Origin: Trichococcus patagoniensis
GTDB taxonomy: Bacteria; Bacillota; Bacilli; Lactobacillales; Aerococcaceae
Reading direction: 5' to 3'
Length of the DNA stretch: 64,000 bases
NCBI RefSeq assembly: GCF_003051085.1
Contig: NZ_QAOM01000010.1
Span: forward strand, 1-64,000
Shown: piece after piece, positions 54,315 to 63,299 of the stretch
Position numbering within the stretch: position 1 is the first letter of the stretch
Layout of the letters: every line of letters begins with the position of its first letter
Position numbers and translations under genes: made by a program
Notes under the pieces: generated by a model
Told to the model about the DNA's origin: nothing
Seen by the model: only the letters and a program-made list of their open reading frames with translations
The model's database searches: none

Positions 54315-55016
54315 ATGGATTTTTATTATGATGAAGAAGCGATCCGCTATCTGAAGGTAAAGGATCCGATTTTGGCGGACATCATCGACCGGATCGGGCC
54401 GATTGAACGTCCGATCGATGCGGATCTCTTTTCGGCGCTCATCAACAATATCGTCGGCCAGCAGATTTCGATGAAGGCCCAAGAGACCGTCTGGAAAAGG
54501 ATGCTCACCGCTTTCGGCGCGATCACGCCAGAGAATCTTTGCCGAGTGAGCGTCGAAGAAATCCAGCAGTGCGGTTTGTCGACCCGCAAAGCGACGTATA
54601 TCCGTGAAGCGGCCGAAAAAGTCCTTTCCGGCGCATGCGACTTGGAGGCATTGAAGGATATGAACGATGAAGCGGTCATCGCCGAGCTGTCGCAACTGCG
54701 CGGCATCGGTAAATGGACAGCCGAGATGCTGCTGATCTTTTCAATGGGCCGTCAGGACGTGCTGAGCTGGGACGACCTCGCCATCCATCGCGGACTGCGG
54801 ATGGTGTATCATCACCGTAAAATCACGAAGCCGTTGTTCCAAAAATACAAACGCCGTTACGCGCCGTACGGTTCGATCGCGAGCCTCTATCTGTGGGAAG
54901 TGTCCGTCGGCGTCCTGCCGGATCTGAAGGACTATGCGCCGCTGACCGAAGCCGAAAAGAAGAAACGCCAAAAGCAGCGCCAAGAACTGAAACGGGCGGA
55001 AAAGCAACTCCTGTAA
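54315..55016 (+). CDS. DNA-3-methyladenine glycosylase II (AlkA-like, HhH-GPD)
   Basis: Excises alkylated bases to start base-excision repair. The 233-residue protein has the helix-hairpin-helix LRGIGKWTAEMLLIF followed by the catalytic aspartate in SWDDLAIHRGL, the HhH-GPD signature. SALINNIVGQQISMKAQETVW is the usual N-terminal helix set. A very basic tail (EKKKRQKQRQELKRAEKQLL) ends the protein. ATG 54315 is chosen because AAGG lies 9 bases before it; ATG 54306 abuts that site. With ogt this makes two alkylation-repair genes in the window, though not linked. Confidence 0.92.
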   Translation: MDFYYDEEAIRYLKVKDPILADIIDRIGPIERPIDADLFSALINNIVGQQISMKAQETVWKRMLTAFGAITPENLCRVSVEEIQQCGLSTRKATYIREAAEKVLSGACDLEALKDMNDEAVIAELSQLRGIGKWTAEMLLIFSMGRQDVLSWDDLAIHRGLRMVYHHRKITKPLFQKYKRRYAPYGSIASLYLWEVSVGVLPDLKDYAPLTEAEKKKRQKQRQELKRAEKQLL

Positions 55017-55026
55017 TGTATAACGC

Positions 55027-55061
55027 AAGCATCCCCTCATTTGTATTGGGATGCTTTTTTT
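55027..55061 (+). terminator. Intrinsic terminator after the AlkA-like gene
   Basis: AAGCATCCC pairs with GGGATGCTT and is followed by a T run. Confidence 0.92.
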
Positions 55062-55230
55062 GATTCTGTTGCAAAGGGGATGCTTTAACCGGGCGCCAGC
55101 CCCAATCATGCCTACAAAAATCATTCATTTTGTATCTCAAAAAAATGGTATCACTAAGCAATCCACCCTGGATTAGTGTAGAATAGGAATAGAATGTTTC
55201 ATAGACAACAGTGAGTGAGGGGATAAAACC

Positions 55231-56226
55231 ATGATCAGATTAGGCATCATCGGAACCAGCAGCATCGCGCATGCATTCGCCACAGCGGCAAAAGCATCCG
55301 GACAATTCGAAATAAAAGCGGTCTACAGCCGCACCCAGTTCAACGCCCAGAGTTTCGGCGAGGGCTACGGCGCGGATGTGTTCGTCACCGAGCTGGACAA
55401 ATTCACAGCCTTGGAGGAAGTGGATGCCATCTACATCGCATCGCCGAACAGTCTCCATTTCGAGCAGGCCATGTCGGCCATCGCGAACGGCAAGCATCTT
55501 ATCGTCGAGAAGCCGATCTTCTCGAACACGAAAGAATGGGAGGCCGCCTTCGCCGCAGCGAAAGCCAACAATGTTTTCCTGTTTGAAGCCGCCCGCCACC
55601 TGCATGAGCCGAACTTCGCGCTAGTCAAGAACGAGATTGCTAAATTGGGCGAAATCGACGGCGCCAGCTTCACTTATGCCAAATACTCCTCCCGCTATGA
55701 CCAGGTCTTGGCCGGCGAGGAACCGAATATCTTCTCGCTGGATTTTTCCGGCGGGGCGCTCGCCGATTTGGGCGTGTACTTGCTGTATGCTGCCATCGAT
55801 TGGTTCGGTGTGCCCGAGGAAGTCGATTATGCCGCCAAGAAAATCCAGACGGGCGTGGATGGAGCCGGCACAATGCTGCTGAAATATCCGTATTTCACAG
55901 TCAGCCTGCACACATCGAAAATCTACAATTCTTTTGCTGATTCGGAAATCTACAGCGGCAAAAAAACGTTGCTTCTCGATGGCGTCAATTTGATCCAGTC
56001 GGTCGAATTGGTGGACGGCGAGACCGAGGAACGTTACCAATTAGCCGAAAAAGCGTCCGGACATTTCATGGATGACGAGGTCCGTGCATTCGCGCGCGTC
56101 TTGAATGATCCGGGAAATCCTGATACTATAGAAGACTATGAACGTTGGACGCAGATCAGCCGAGACGTCAACCGGACAATGGAAGCTTTGCGCAAAAAAG
56201 CGGGAATCGTTTACCCAGCGGATTAA
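55231..56226 (+). CDS. Gfo/Idh/MocA-family oxidoreductase
   Basis: A 331-residue NAD(P)-dependent dehydrogenase. The N-terminal Rossmann motif is GIIGTSSIAHAFATAAKASG, and HLIVEKPIFS carries the family's EKP motif with the catalytic lysine. The C-terminal domain binds substrate. GAGGGGATAAAACC precedes the ATG. It stands alone before a helicase gene 87 bp further on. The substrate, probably a sugar or polyol, cannot be told. Confidence 0.9.
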   Translation: MIRLGIIGTSSIAHAFATAAKASGQFEIKAVYSRTQFNAQSFGEGYGADVFVTELDKFTALEEVDAIYIASPNSLHFEQAMSAIANGKHLIVEKPIFSNTKEWEAAFAAAKANNVFLFEAARHLHEPNFALVKNEIAKLGEIDGASFTYAKYSSRYDQVLAGEEPNIFSLDFSGGALADLGVYLLYAAIDWFGVPEEVDYAAKKIQTGVDGAGTMLLKYPYFTVSLHTSKIYNSFADSEIYSGKKTLLLDGVNLIQSVELVDGETEERYQLAEKASGHFMDDEVRAFARVLNDPGNPDTIEDYERWTQISRDVNRTMEALRKKAGIVYPAD

Positions 56227-56313
56227 TACGAAGCGCAGGTCAGCCGGATGCTTCCGCGCGAGGCTTGCACCGCAGCTTAATAACAGGCTGCACTATAAGA
56301 AATGAGGAAATAA

Positions 56314-57639
56314 ATGATGATGATGGAAGAAATGGCAATGCCATTCGAGAAATACTGGAATGAGATGAGTTTTCAGCTGCCGACGCCGATCCAAGAAAAT
56401 GTCTTCAAACCGTTGATGGAAGGCAAAGATGTCGTTGGCCTATCGCCGACCGGTACCGGTAAAACGTTGGCTTATGCCATCCCGTTGCTGCAAAAAACGG
56501 ATGCCAACAAGGAATTACAATTGTTGGTGCTCGTGCCTTCGCAGGAATTGGCGCACCAAGTAGGGCACGTTTTGGCGGAATGGGGTTCCCTGAAGGACTT
56601 GACCGCGCAAGTGATCATCGGTGGCGCGAACGTGGGCCGTCAGATCGACAAGCTGAAGGAGAAGCCGGAAATCGTGGTCGGAACCCCGGGACGCTTGCTG
56701 GAACTGGCCAACCAGAAAAAACTCAGACTGCACAACATCAAAACGGTCATCTTGGATGAAGCGGACTACTTGATGCAGGAAGAGCATCTGAACGCCTTGC
56801 GCGAGTTGATCAAAAAACTGCCGGGTTCCCGCCAGATGGGTTTCTTTTCGGCTACGAACAGCGAAAACCTGAAGGATATCCAGAAATGGTTCAACACGGA
56901 GCCACTTTGGTTCGACACGACAAAGGAAGGCCAGTTCATGGACCAGACTGTCCATGGCTTCATCGAGGCGCCGACGCGGAAGCGTGCTGAAATGCTGCGC
57001 CGCTTAGGCAACCTGGAAGGCATGCAGGCGCTCGTTTTCGTGAACTCCACCCAGGAACTCGATTACTTGGCGGGAAAACTGCAGTTCGAGGGCATCAATG
57101 TCCGCATGCTGCACAGCGATTACGGCAAGGCACAGCGTAAGAGCGCCATGGATGAATTCCGCAAAGGCAATGCGACTTTCCTGCTGACGACGGATGTTTC
57201 TGCCCGCGGGATCGACATCCAGGATCTGCCTTACGTCATCCATTACGATCTGCCGCTTTCGAAGGAAACGTACCTGCACCGTTCCGGACGTACGGGCCGG
57301 ATGGGCAAAAAAGGGGTCGTGCTGTCCTTGGTGAATGACCGCAACAGTCGCGATATCAAACGCTTTGCGCCTCATCCGGATGAAGTAAAAGAATTCTTCA
57401 TCTATGGCGGGGAACTCGTCAACGAATTGCCGAGCCGCGAATCACGTGACGCCATCCGCGATGCGCAGAAACCGGCCGCAGCCAAAGCAGCCAAAATCCA
57501 GAAAAAAGCTGCCTTGAAAGAAGAAGAGGCGTCCCCACAAGCGGCAGCCAAGAAAATCAAAAAGAAAAAAGTCCGCACCAAAGACCAGAAAAACAAAGGC
57601 GCGCGCCGCAAGCCGACAGAACAAAAGCTTTCTGAATAA
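56314..57639 (+). CDS. DEAD-box RNA helicase (CshB-like)
   Basis: ATP-dependent RNA helicase of 441 residues. Motifs in order are the Q motif (FQLPTPIQ), Walker A SPTGTGKT, PSQELAHQV, TPGRLLEL, DEAD in ILDEADYLM, SAT in FFSATNS, and in the second RecA domain TTDVSARGIDI and HRSGRTGRMGKKG. A Lys/Ala-rich basic tail of about 60 residues follows, as in cold-shock helicases that bind rRNA or mRNA. Four ATG codons in a row begin the gene; GAGGA lies 5-11 bases before them, so the exact first residue is open. Confidence 0.93.
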   Translation: MMMMEEMAMPFEKYWNEMSFQLPTPIQENVFKPLMEGKDVVGLSPTGTGKTLAYAIPLLQKTDANKELQLLVLVPSQELAHQVGHVLAEWGSLKDLTAQVIIGGANVGRQIDKLKEKPEIVVGTPGRLLELANQKKLRLHNIKTVILDEADYLMQEEHLNALRELIKKLPGSRQMGFFSATNSENLKDIQKWFNTEPLWFDTTKEGQFMDQTVHGFIEAPTRKRAEMLRRLGNLEGMQALVFVNSTQELDYLAGKLQFEGINVRMLHSDYGKAQRKSAMDEFRKGNATFLLTTDVSARGIDIQDLPYVIHYDLPLSKETYLHRSGRTGRMGKKGVVLSLVNDRNSRDIKRFAPHPDEVKEFFIYGGELVNELPSRESRDAIRDAQKPAAAKAAKIQKKAALKEEEASPQAAAKKIKKKKVRTKDQKNKGARRKPTEQKLSE

Positions 57640-57746
57640 CTGAAATACTTTCCGCATTCTGCCGGAAGGACAGCCCCAAACCGCGCTTGCGGAGGCTGTC
57701 CGCGGTGGCGTGTGGATTTTTGCGTTCGATCTAAATGCGGGCTGTC

Positions 57747-57930
57747 CTCCGGCCAAGCCAGCGTTCGCCGGAGGACAGCACTTGCGAAATGCGCCCAGCT
57801 CCGGCGAGGCTGCCGCCGCCGGAGGAGCCCGATAATATCGTATCTCTCCTCCGATGGCGCATCCGCTGGTCGGAGAAGACGCTCAAAATGCCGGCCGGAA
57901 CTCCGGCCAGTCGCGCGTTCGCTAGTCCCA
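57747..57930. repeat. CTCCGG-family hairpin module, third locus
   Basis: CTCCG starts occur at 57747, 57799, 57849 and 57901, spaced 52, 50 and 52 bp. The hairpins are CTCCGGC..GCCGGAG, CTCCGGCG..CGCCGGAG, CTCCGA..TCGGAG and CCGGAACTCCGG types. The order of the last three hairpins matches the modules at 2654 and 39466. The interval between the helicase and the LacI gene holds no convincing gene. Confidence 0.85.
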
Positions 57931-58054
57931 ACAGGCAGATTTCCTTCCCGGGTCCGTTGCGGCGAACCCCTCGCACCTGTATAATCAAAGACAGAGAACG
58001 AATATGTATACGGATACGGAACAAAGTCCGCTATGCAGCACAAGAAAGGGGTGC

Positions 58055-59044
58055 ATGCTAACTATGGTCACCATCAATGACATCGCCAAAATGGCCGGTG
58101 TGGCGAAGAGCACCGTTTCCCGCTATCTGAACGGCGGGGCCATCAGCGAAAAAACAAAGGCGAAGCTGGATGAGATCGTTGCCGAGAACGACTATAAACC
58201 GAATAAATTTGCCCAAAGCCTGAAAGCGAAGCGCACGCACATGGTCGGGACGATCATTCCGCGTCTGAATTCCTTTGCGACGAATGAAGCGTTGCGGGGC
58301 TTGGAGAACAGTCTGCGCCTTTCCAAAAACCAATTGTTGATCACGAATGCGGATCAGAGCCGCGAACGCGAAATCGAAGCCATCTCCACCTTGGCGAAGC
58401 AGCGCGTCGACGGCATCGTCTTCTTCGCGGCAGCCATCACGCCGGCTCATGTGAAGGCGTTCGAAGAGGCTAATGTTCCCGTCGTCATCGTTGGGCAATC
58501 GCATCCCGATTTCCACTGCATCATCCATGATGACGAGAAGGCGGGCCATTCGGTCGGAGCCTACGCGGTGGCAAACGGGCACAGGAACGTCCTCGTTTTC
58601 GGCGTCGACGAATCCGATGAAGCGGTCGGGGTGAGCCGGCGCAACGGCATCGAGCAAGCTTTCGAAGGCCACGACATCGACTACATGTTCGTCAAAACCA
58701 GTTTTTCGATGAAGGATGCCTACGAAAAGGCGCTGGAAATCCTGCCGCAATCGAAAGCCACCTTCGTGATCGGCGCGACCGACAATATCGCGATCGGGAT
58801 CATGCGCGCGGCCCACGAACTGCAGCTCGAGATCCCGAACCAATTCTCCTTGGCGGGCTTCGGTGGCTATGAAATCACGGAGGCAGTCTATCCGCGTATC
58901 ACAACCGTCCATTATCCGTTCATGGAATCCGGTGAATTGGCGGCCAAAAGCCTGCTGGAATTGATCACGGAAAAAGAAGTCGCCATGATCCAGACGCTGG
59001 ATAACGAACTTTTGATCAGGGAATCGACAATCAAAAAAGCATAA
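58055..59044 (+). CDS. LacI-family transcriptional regulator
   Basis: A 329-residue repressor-type protein with the LacI helix-turn-helix (INDIAKMAGVAKSTVSRYLN) and a sugar-binding-like core (VIGATDNIAIGIMRAAHEL, SLAGFGGYEITE). The start is ATG 58055 or 58064; AGAAAGG (58043-58049) favours the first. No sugar gene is adjacent on either side, so its target is unknown. The upstream gene is an RNA helicase and the downstream one a carbonic anhydrase. Confidence 0.9.
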   Translation: MLTMVTINDIAKMAGVAKSTVSRYLNGGAISEKTKAKLDEIVAENDYKPNKFAQSLKAKRTHMVGTIIPRLNSFATNEALRGLENSLRLSKNQLLITNADQSREREIEAISTLAKQRVDGIVFFAAAITPAHVKAFEEANVPVVIVGQSHPDFHCIIHDDEKAGHSVGAYAVANGHRNVLVFGVDESDEAVGVSRRNGIEQAFEGHDIDYMFVKTSFSMKDAYEKALEILPQSKATFVIGATDNIAIGIMRAAHELQLEIPNQFSLAGFGGYEITEAVYPRITTVHYPFMESGELAAKSLLELITEKEVAMIQTLDNELLIRESTIKKA

Positions 59045-59095
59045 TACCGGTGTTAGGGCCCGCAGCGAAGCGGGCAAGGAAGCGGCATTTATTTT

Positions 59096-59127
59096 GACTG
59101 TCCATTTTGGGACAGTCTGTTTTTTTG
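59096..59127 (+). terminator. Intrinsic terminator after the LacI gene
   Basis: GACTGTCC pairs with GGACAGTC around a 6-base loop and is followed by a T run. Confidence 0.92.
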
Positions 59128-59452
59128 CATTTTTGATTTGGCGGGTTTCCCCGCGAAAATATAGCGCTCCTGGAAGCATCCAACGCAAATACAGAAAAAG
59201 TACAACCTATTCTGGTCGCTTGAAGCATGGCTGAACCTTGAACCGGCAAGCTTTCTCTTCCTTTTTAATTGCTCTCCTTATGCGCCGATGGGACGGGATA
59301 GCCCCGCCAGTCCTTTCATCGCAATATCCTTTTGAATTCAGGGAACGAAAGGGATTTGCTGTTGATTTATTGGTTTTCGAAAGCGAATCAATAATTTAAT
59401 TGCGGATTAATATATAATAAGTGGATATTGCGTTAGAGGAGGAAAAGTAAAA
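59128..59452. other. Non-coding interval before the carbonic anhydrase gene
   Basis: No gene is seen. A TTGATT...AATCAA inverted repeat spans about 59362-59391. TATAAT at 59413-59418 is a probable -10 box for the downstream gene, without a clear -35. Confidence 0.5.
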
Positions 59453-60283
59453 ATGAACGAAGCGAAAGGGTATAAAAAAATTTTGGCAGTTCTGGGGGCA
59501 TTCGCCTTATTGGGACTGAGCGGCTGCGGCCAAGAAGAAACGCCGGAAGCGGATAGCAGCCTCCAGGCGACGACGGAACAGACTTCCGAGGCGGTAGCAC
59601 AAGAAGCAACTGAAGAAACAACCGAAGCAGCCACTGAGGAACATTTGGATTATGAGAACCAGGATGAATGGGACTTCGAATCCGGCGAGATGCAATCCCC
59701 GATCAATATCGAAACGGGTGCAGCCGAAGCGATGACCACGGACGGCTCCCTGGCACTGGACTATGCGGAAGAAATCATCGATGTGGTCGACAACGGGCAC
59801 AGCATCGAAATCGAGGACGGCGGGCAGGCGAAGATTGCCGGACGCAGTTTTGAACTGGCGCAATTCCATCTGCATTCCCCGAGCGAGCATACAGTGGATG
59901 GCGAAAGTTTCCCGATCGAACTGCATTTTGTCCACAAGGCCCAGGACGGACGCTTAGCGGTCATCGCGGTTTTCTTTAAAGAAGGAACAGAAAATGCTGC
60001 CTTTCAAGCGATTCTGGATGATGTCAAGGCGAATGAAGAAGCTACTGTTGCGAGCGGTCTCAGCCTCAACGTTGCCGAACTGCTTCCGGCCAACAAAAGC
60101 TACTACCATTACCTAGGCTCCTTGACGACACCGCCGCTGACCGAAAATGTCGAGTGGTATGTGATGGCTAACCCTGTGGAAGTTTCCGCGGAACAGATTG
60201 CGGCCTTCAACGAATATTATCAAGGCAACAACAGAGAGGTCCAACCATTGGGCGAGCGTTCTGTTTTGAAATACGAAGAATAA
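59453..60283 (+). CDS. Alpha-class carbonic anhydrase, surface lipoprotein
   Basis: Hydrates carbon dioxide to bicarbonate at the cell surface. The 276-residue protein has a lipoprotein signal (LLGLSGCGQEE) and then an acidic Glu/Thr/Ala linker of about 40 residues. The catalytic domain starts with MQSPINIET. Zinc ligands are the two histidines of FHLHSPSEH and the one in ELHFVH; GSLTTPPLTENVEWYV is the conserved C-terminal segment. GAGGAGG precedes the ATG. A single gene, it may help supply bicarbonate or buffer pH outside the membrane. Confidence 0.94.
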   Translation: MNEAKGYKKILAVLGAFALLGLSGCGQEETPEADSSLQATTEQTSEAVAQEATEETTEAATEEHLDYENQDEWDFESGEMQSPINIETGAAEAMTTDGSLALDYAEEIIDVVDNGHSIEIEDGGQAKIAGRSFELAQFHLHSPSEHTVDGESFPIELHFVHKAQDGRLAVIAVFFKEGTENAAFQAILDDVKANEEATVASGLSLNVAELLPANKSYYHYLGSLTTPPLTENVEWYVMANPVEVSAEQIAAFNEYYQGNNREVQPLGERSVLKYEE

Positions 60284-60316
60284 CATGCCTTTGCGGTGAT
60301 TTGAGCGCCTTGGCTG

Positions 60317-60363
60317 AAAAGTTCCGTCCCCCCGATTCGTATCGGGGCTGGCGGAACTTTTTC
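60317..60363 (+). terminator. Intrinsic terminator after the carbonic anhydrase gene
   Basis: AAAAGTTCCG and CGGAACTTTTT enclose a CCCCGAT/ATCGGGG helix. Confidence 0.93.
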
Positions 60364-60467
60364 GTTTTCCTGGGAATCCGTAACGCGATTACAAAATTCC
60401 GAAAGATCGGAGACGCCGGCACTTTTTTTGATATAATGGAGGGAAAAACGCGAGCAGGAGGAACGTA

Positions 60468-61379
60468 ATGGGGGAAATAGCAGCAAAGGCCGCATCACTG
60501 ATTTTGATCATCGTGATCGGCTACGTCATCAAACGGATCGGATGGGTCAGCGCCGAGGATTTTCCGAAATTTTCAAAAATCGTATTGCGGATCACGCTTC
60601 CGTGCGCGCTGATCACGAGCTTCAATAATTTCGACATCACCTACAATCTGTTGTTTCTGACCGCGCTTGGCGTTGCCGCAAATTTGATCCAGCAAGTGAC
60701 CGGTTATCTGGTGAATAAGCGCAAAGGCGGCAAAGAGCAAGCGTTCGCTATCGTCAATATCGCCAGCTACAATGTCGGGGCCTTTGCGATGCCATACATC
60801 GCCGGATTGATGGGCCCGCAGTCGATCATTTTCGCGTCGCTTTTCGATGTCGGCAATTCCTTCGGTGCTGCCGGAATCGGCTATGGCTGGTCCCGCTCGG
60901 TGGCTGATGAGAAGCAAAAAACGACGCTATTGAGCTTCCTCAAGCTTATGTTCCTGTCGCCGCTATTCGATACATACTTGATTCTTTTGTTGATGCGCCT
61001 CTTCGGGTTGCAATTGCCGGATGCAGTCATCACCTTTACGTCCACTGTCGGCGGCGCTAATACATTCCTGGCGATGCTGATGATCGGGATCGGTCTGGAA
61101 TTGGGCTTGGATGCACACCGCTTCAAGTTGGCCTTCAAATATTTGGCCATCCGCTATGGCTATTCGCTGGTTTTCTCCATCCTGATCGTGCTCTTCCTGC
61201 CGGTCTCGACGGTCGTGAAGACAATCCTCTGCATGCTGTTCTTTTCACCAATCGCATCCATGGCGACCGGATTCACCGAAGAAGCGGGCGGCGACGTCGA
61301 AACCTCCGCCTTCATGAATTCCGTCTCCATCCTGATCGGGATCTTCGCGATGCCGCTCGTTTTGGCGGTTATGGGATAA
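60468..61379 (+). CDS. AEC-family (auxin efflux carrier type) transporter
   Basis: A 303-residue membrane protein with about ten hydrophobic segments. LILIIVIGYVIKRIGW at the N-terminus and IVLRITLPCALITSF are typical of bacterial AEC proteins, which move malate or other organic anions. IASYNVGAFAMPYIAGLMG is the conserved helix break. AGGAGG lies 6 bases before the ATG. TATAAT at 60432-60437 is a likely -10 box. Substrate unknown. Confidence 0.88.
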   Translation: MGEIAAKAASLILIIVIGYVIKRIGWVSAEDFPKFSKIVLRITLPCALITSFNNFDITYNLLFLTALGVAANLIQQVTGYLVNKRKGGKEQAFAIVNIASYNVGAFAMPYIAGLMGPQSIIFASLFDVGNSFGAAGIGYGWSRSVADEKQKTTLLSFLKLMFLSPLFDTYLILLLMRLFGLQLPDAVITFTSTVGGANTFLAMLMIGIGLELGLDAHRFKLAFKYLAIRYGYSLVFSILIVLFLPVSTVVKTILCMLFFSPIASMATGFTEEAGGDVETSAFMNSVSILIGIFAMPLVLAVMG

Positions 61380-61400
61380 AAACATATGGAATGAATCAAT

Positions 61401-61434
61401 GGCTGCCTCAGATCAACTGAGGTGGCTTTTTTTT
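61401..61434 (+). terminator. Intrinsic terminator after the AEC gene
   Basis: GCCTCAG pairs with CTGAGGT around a 5-base loop, followed by eight T. Confidence 0.85.
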
Positions 61435-61501
61435 CCAGCCAAATTGAGGATGGCTTTTGAACTAGCGTATGGAGCGATTGCCTATACGAAGCAGCCCTTA
61501 A

Positions 61502-61533
61502 TGTTAGCGCTTAAACAAACGGAGTCTTATAAT
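61502..61533 (+). promoter_or_regulatory. Possible promoter and cre-like site before the LRR gene
   Basis: TGTTAGCGCTTAAACA at 61502-61517 resembles a CcpA site but is two bases longer than the usual core. TATAAT at 61528-61533 is a likely -10 box. Confidence 0.45.
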
Positions 61534-61654
61534 GGGGGTATATCAAATCAGTTTCGGATCAAAGTAATCTGATTCAGCAATCATCGTCTGAGGGTCCCAA
61601 ATGGAACGGATCCCATCGTCAGCTCCCGCAGTTCTATATAGGAGGCTGTTTTTT

Positions 61655-63010
61655 ATGGAAAAAAGAATAAGGCTGTTAGCCCTCTTAACCTTGGTATTTT
61701 TGGTGGGTTGCACCGACACAATGATTTCGGGACAAAATGGAGGGATTGCCAGCCAAGAGAGCTCTGCCCAAGCCGTCAGTGGGGCAGATACAGAATCAGA
61801 AAATGAAATTGCAGAAGGCGGAACGGTTCTGACCTTCGCCGATGAAGATCTGGAGCTTTATGTGCGTAAGCTGATCGGGAAAGAAGAGGGCGAGCTTGCG
61901 TTAAGCGATGTCGAAGCGGTTGATGCCCTCTATCTGGGTAATAAAGACATCAGCGCCATCGATGGAATCGAGCATTTCACGAATCTGCGGATACTACACC
62001 TGAATCAAACAGAAGTCAGCGACATGAGCGCCTTGGCCGGGTTGACGCAATTGGAATACCTGGACATCAGCCATACCCGAGTAGAAGATATTGCCGCTTT
62101 AAAGGACCTGAAAAAGCTTAAAACCCTTTACCTCAACAACAACCAATTGGAGGACATCAAAGGATTAGCTGGTCTGAAGCAGCTTGAGGTGCTCTATTTG
62201 AACGATACTGCTGTCAGCAACATCCGCCCGTTGATCGACCTGACCAGCCTGCAATCGTTGAAGCTGCGCAACACCGAAGTTGAAAATGTCAGCTCCTTGG
62301 CTGACATGAATCAGTTGCGCTATTTAAGCCTAGGGAATACCCCGGTCAACAATATCACAGCTCTATCAGGATTAACTCAGCTGACTATCTTGGAGCTGGA
62401 CAACACCTTCATCCTTGACGTTGAAGCTGTAGCAGCTTTGACGCAATTGCTAACGCTAGACTTGAGCGGGACTGAGATCAACGACGGTAGCGGGCTGGCG
62501 GAACTCGGAAACCTTTTGACGCTGGACCTGAGCGGCACCAACATAAGCGACATCTCACCGTTAGCCAACCTGAGGAAGCTATCGCGTCTGGATCTGAACA
62601 GTACATCGGTCGTGGACATCGGCAATTTGGCGGGCTTGACTGAACTGACGCACCTCGAAATGAGCGGGGCGCAAGTGAGCGATATCGGAGCCTTGGCAGG
62701 CCTGAAGGAATTGGTCTACCTTGATCTCGCGCACAATCAGATCAGCGCTATCGACAGTTTGGCCAATCTGACAAAAGTCAGACACCTGAATCTGGCAGGC
62801 AATCAGATCAGCGATGCCACCGCCTTGGCGAACTTGGCGGAGCTTTGGTACCTTGATGTGAGAGGGAATCCGATCAGCGATATCGCGCCTTTAACGGGCT
62901 TGGAAAAGTTGGGCAAACTCCACATCAGCGGAGCAGCAGTCAGCGCCGAACAACAAGCATTGATACAGAGCGCTCTGCCGGGCTGCGACATCAGTTGGTA
63001 CGAAGAATGA
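61655..63010 (+). CDS. Leucine-rich-repeat surface lipoprotein (internalin-like repeats)
   Basis: A 451-residue lipoprotein with a signal ending in VFLVGC. A linker and a cap (FADEDLELYVRKLIGKEEG) come next, then about 16 leucine-rich repeats of mostly 22 residues with the pattern LxxLxxLxLxxTxVxDISxLAx, from about residue 110 to the end. This is the internalin-type repeat, which forms a curved surface for protein binding. There is no sorting signal; the lipid is the anchor. AGGAGG lies about 9 bases before ATG 61655; a longer frame from 61601 lacks a binding site. The partner is unknown. Adhesion or envelope sensing is inference. Confidence 0.92.
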   Translation: MEKRIRLLALLTLVFLVGCTDTMISGQNGGIASQESSAQAVSGADTESENEIAEGGTVLTFADEDLELYVRKLIGKEEGELALSDVEAVDALYLGNKDISAIDGIEHFTNLRILHLNQTEVSDMSALAGLTQLEYLDISHTRVEDIAALKDLKKLKTLYLNNNQLEDIKGLAGLKQLEVLYLNDTAVSNIRPLIDLTSLQSLKLRNTEVENVSSLADMNQLRYLSLGNTPVNNITALSGLTQLTILELDNTFILDVEAVAALTQLLTLDLSGTEINDGSGLAELGNLLTLDLSGTNISDISPLANLRKLSRLDLNSTSVVDIGNLAGLTELTHLEMSGAQVSDIGALAGLKELVYLDLAHNQISAIDSLANLTKVRHLNLAGNQISDATALANLAELWYLDVRGNPISDIAPLTGLEKLGKLHISGAAVSAEQQALIQSALPGCDISWYEE

Positions 63011-63089
63011 ACGCAAGAGCATAAAATCGCCCACGTAATTATTTGCGCTTCAGAGTCATCTTAGCGGACAAGGATTCAATTAATTCTTG

Positions 63090-63127
63090 AGAACTTTCGA
63101 CAATTCAGATGAGTTGTCGAAAGTTCT
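63090..63127 (+). terminator. Perfect 14-bp hairpin after the LRR gene
   Basis: AGAACTTTCGACAA (63090-63103) pairs with TTGTCGAAAGTTCT (63114-63127) around 10 bases. The T run after it is short, so it may be a weak terminator or an RNA-stabilising hairpin. Confidence 0.7.
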
Positions 63128-63299
63128 GCTTGTTTCGGCTTCGTTTCTTCGGATAATCCGCGTTAAATGTCGTGACTTTCGGCAGCAATGGCCACTCAAA
63201 GATTGCAAAGCGGCTTTACTATCTGCTCCGACTCATCTAAAATATAGGCAACAGCAACAATTATTTGATAGTTGGCTATCGGGGAAGAGGAGAAAAATA

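Noticed and set aside
53658-54695. Minus-strand frame of 345 residues with repeats such as RIPRRREHPRERLS
   Set aside because: It spans the third 52-bp array and the antisense strand of two real genes; the repetitive peptide follows from the DNA repeat.
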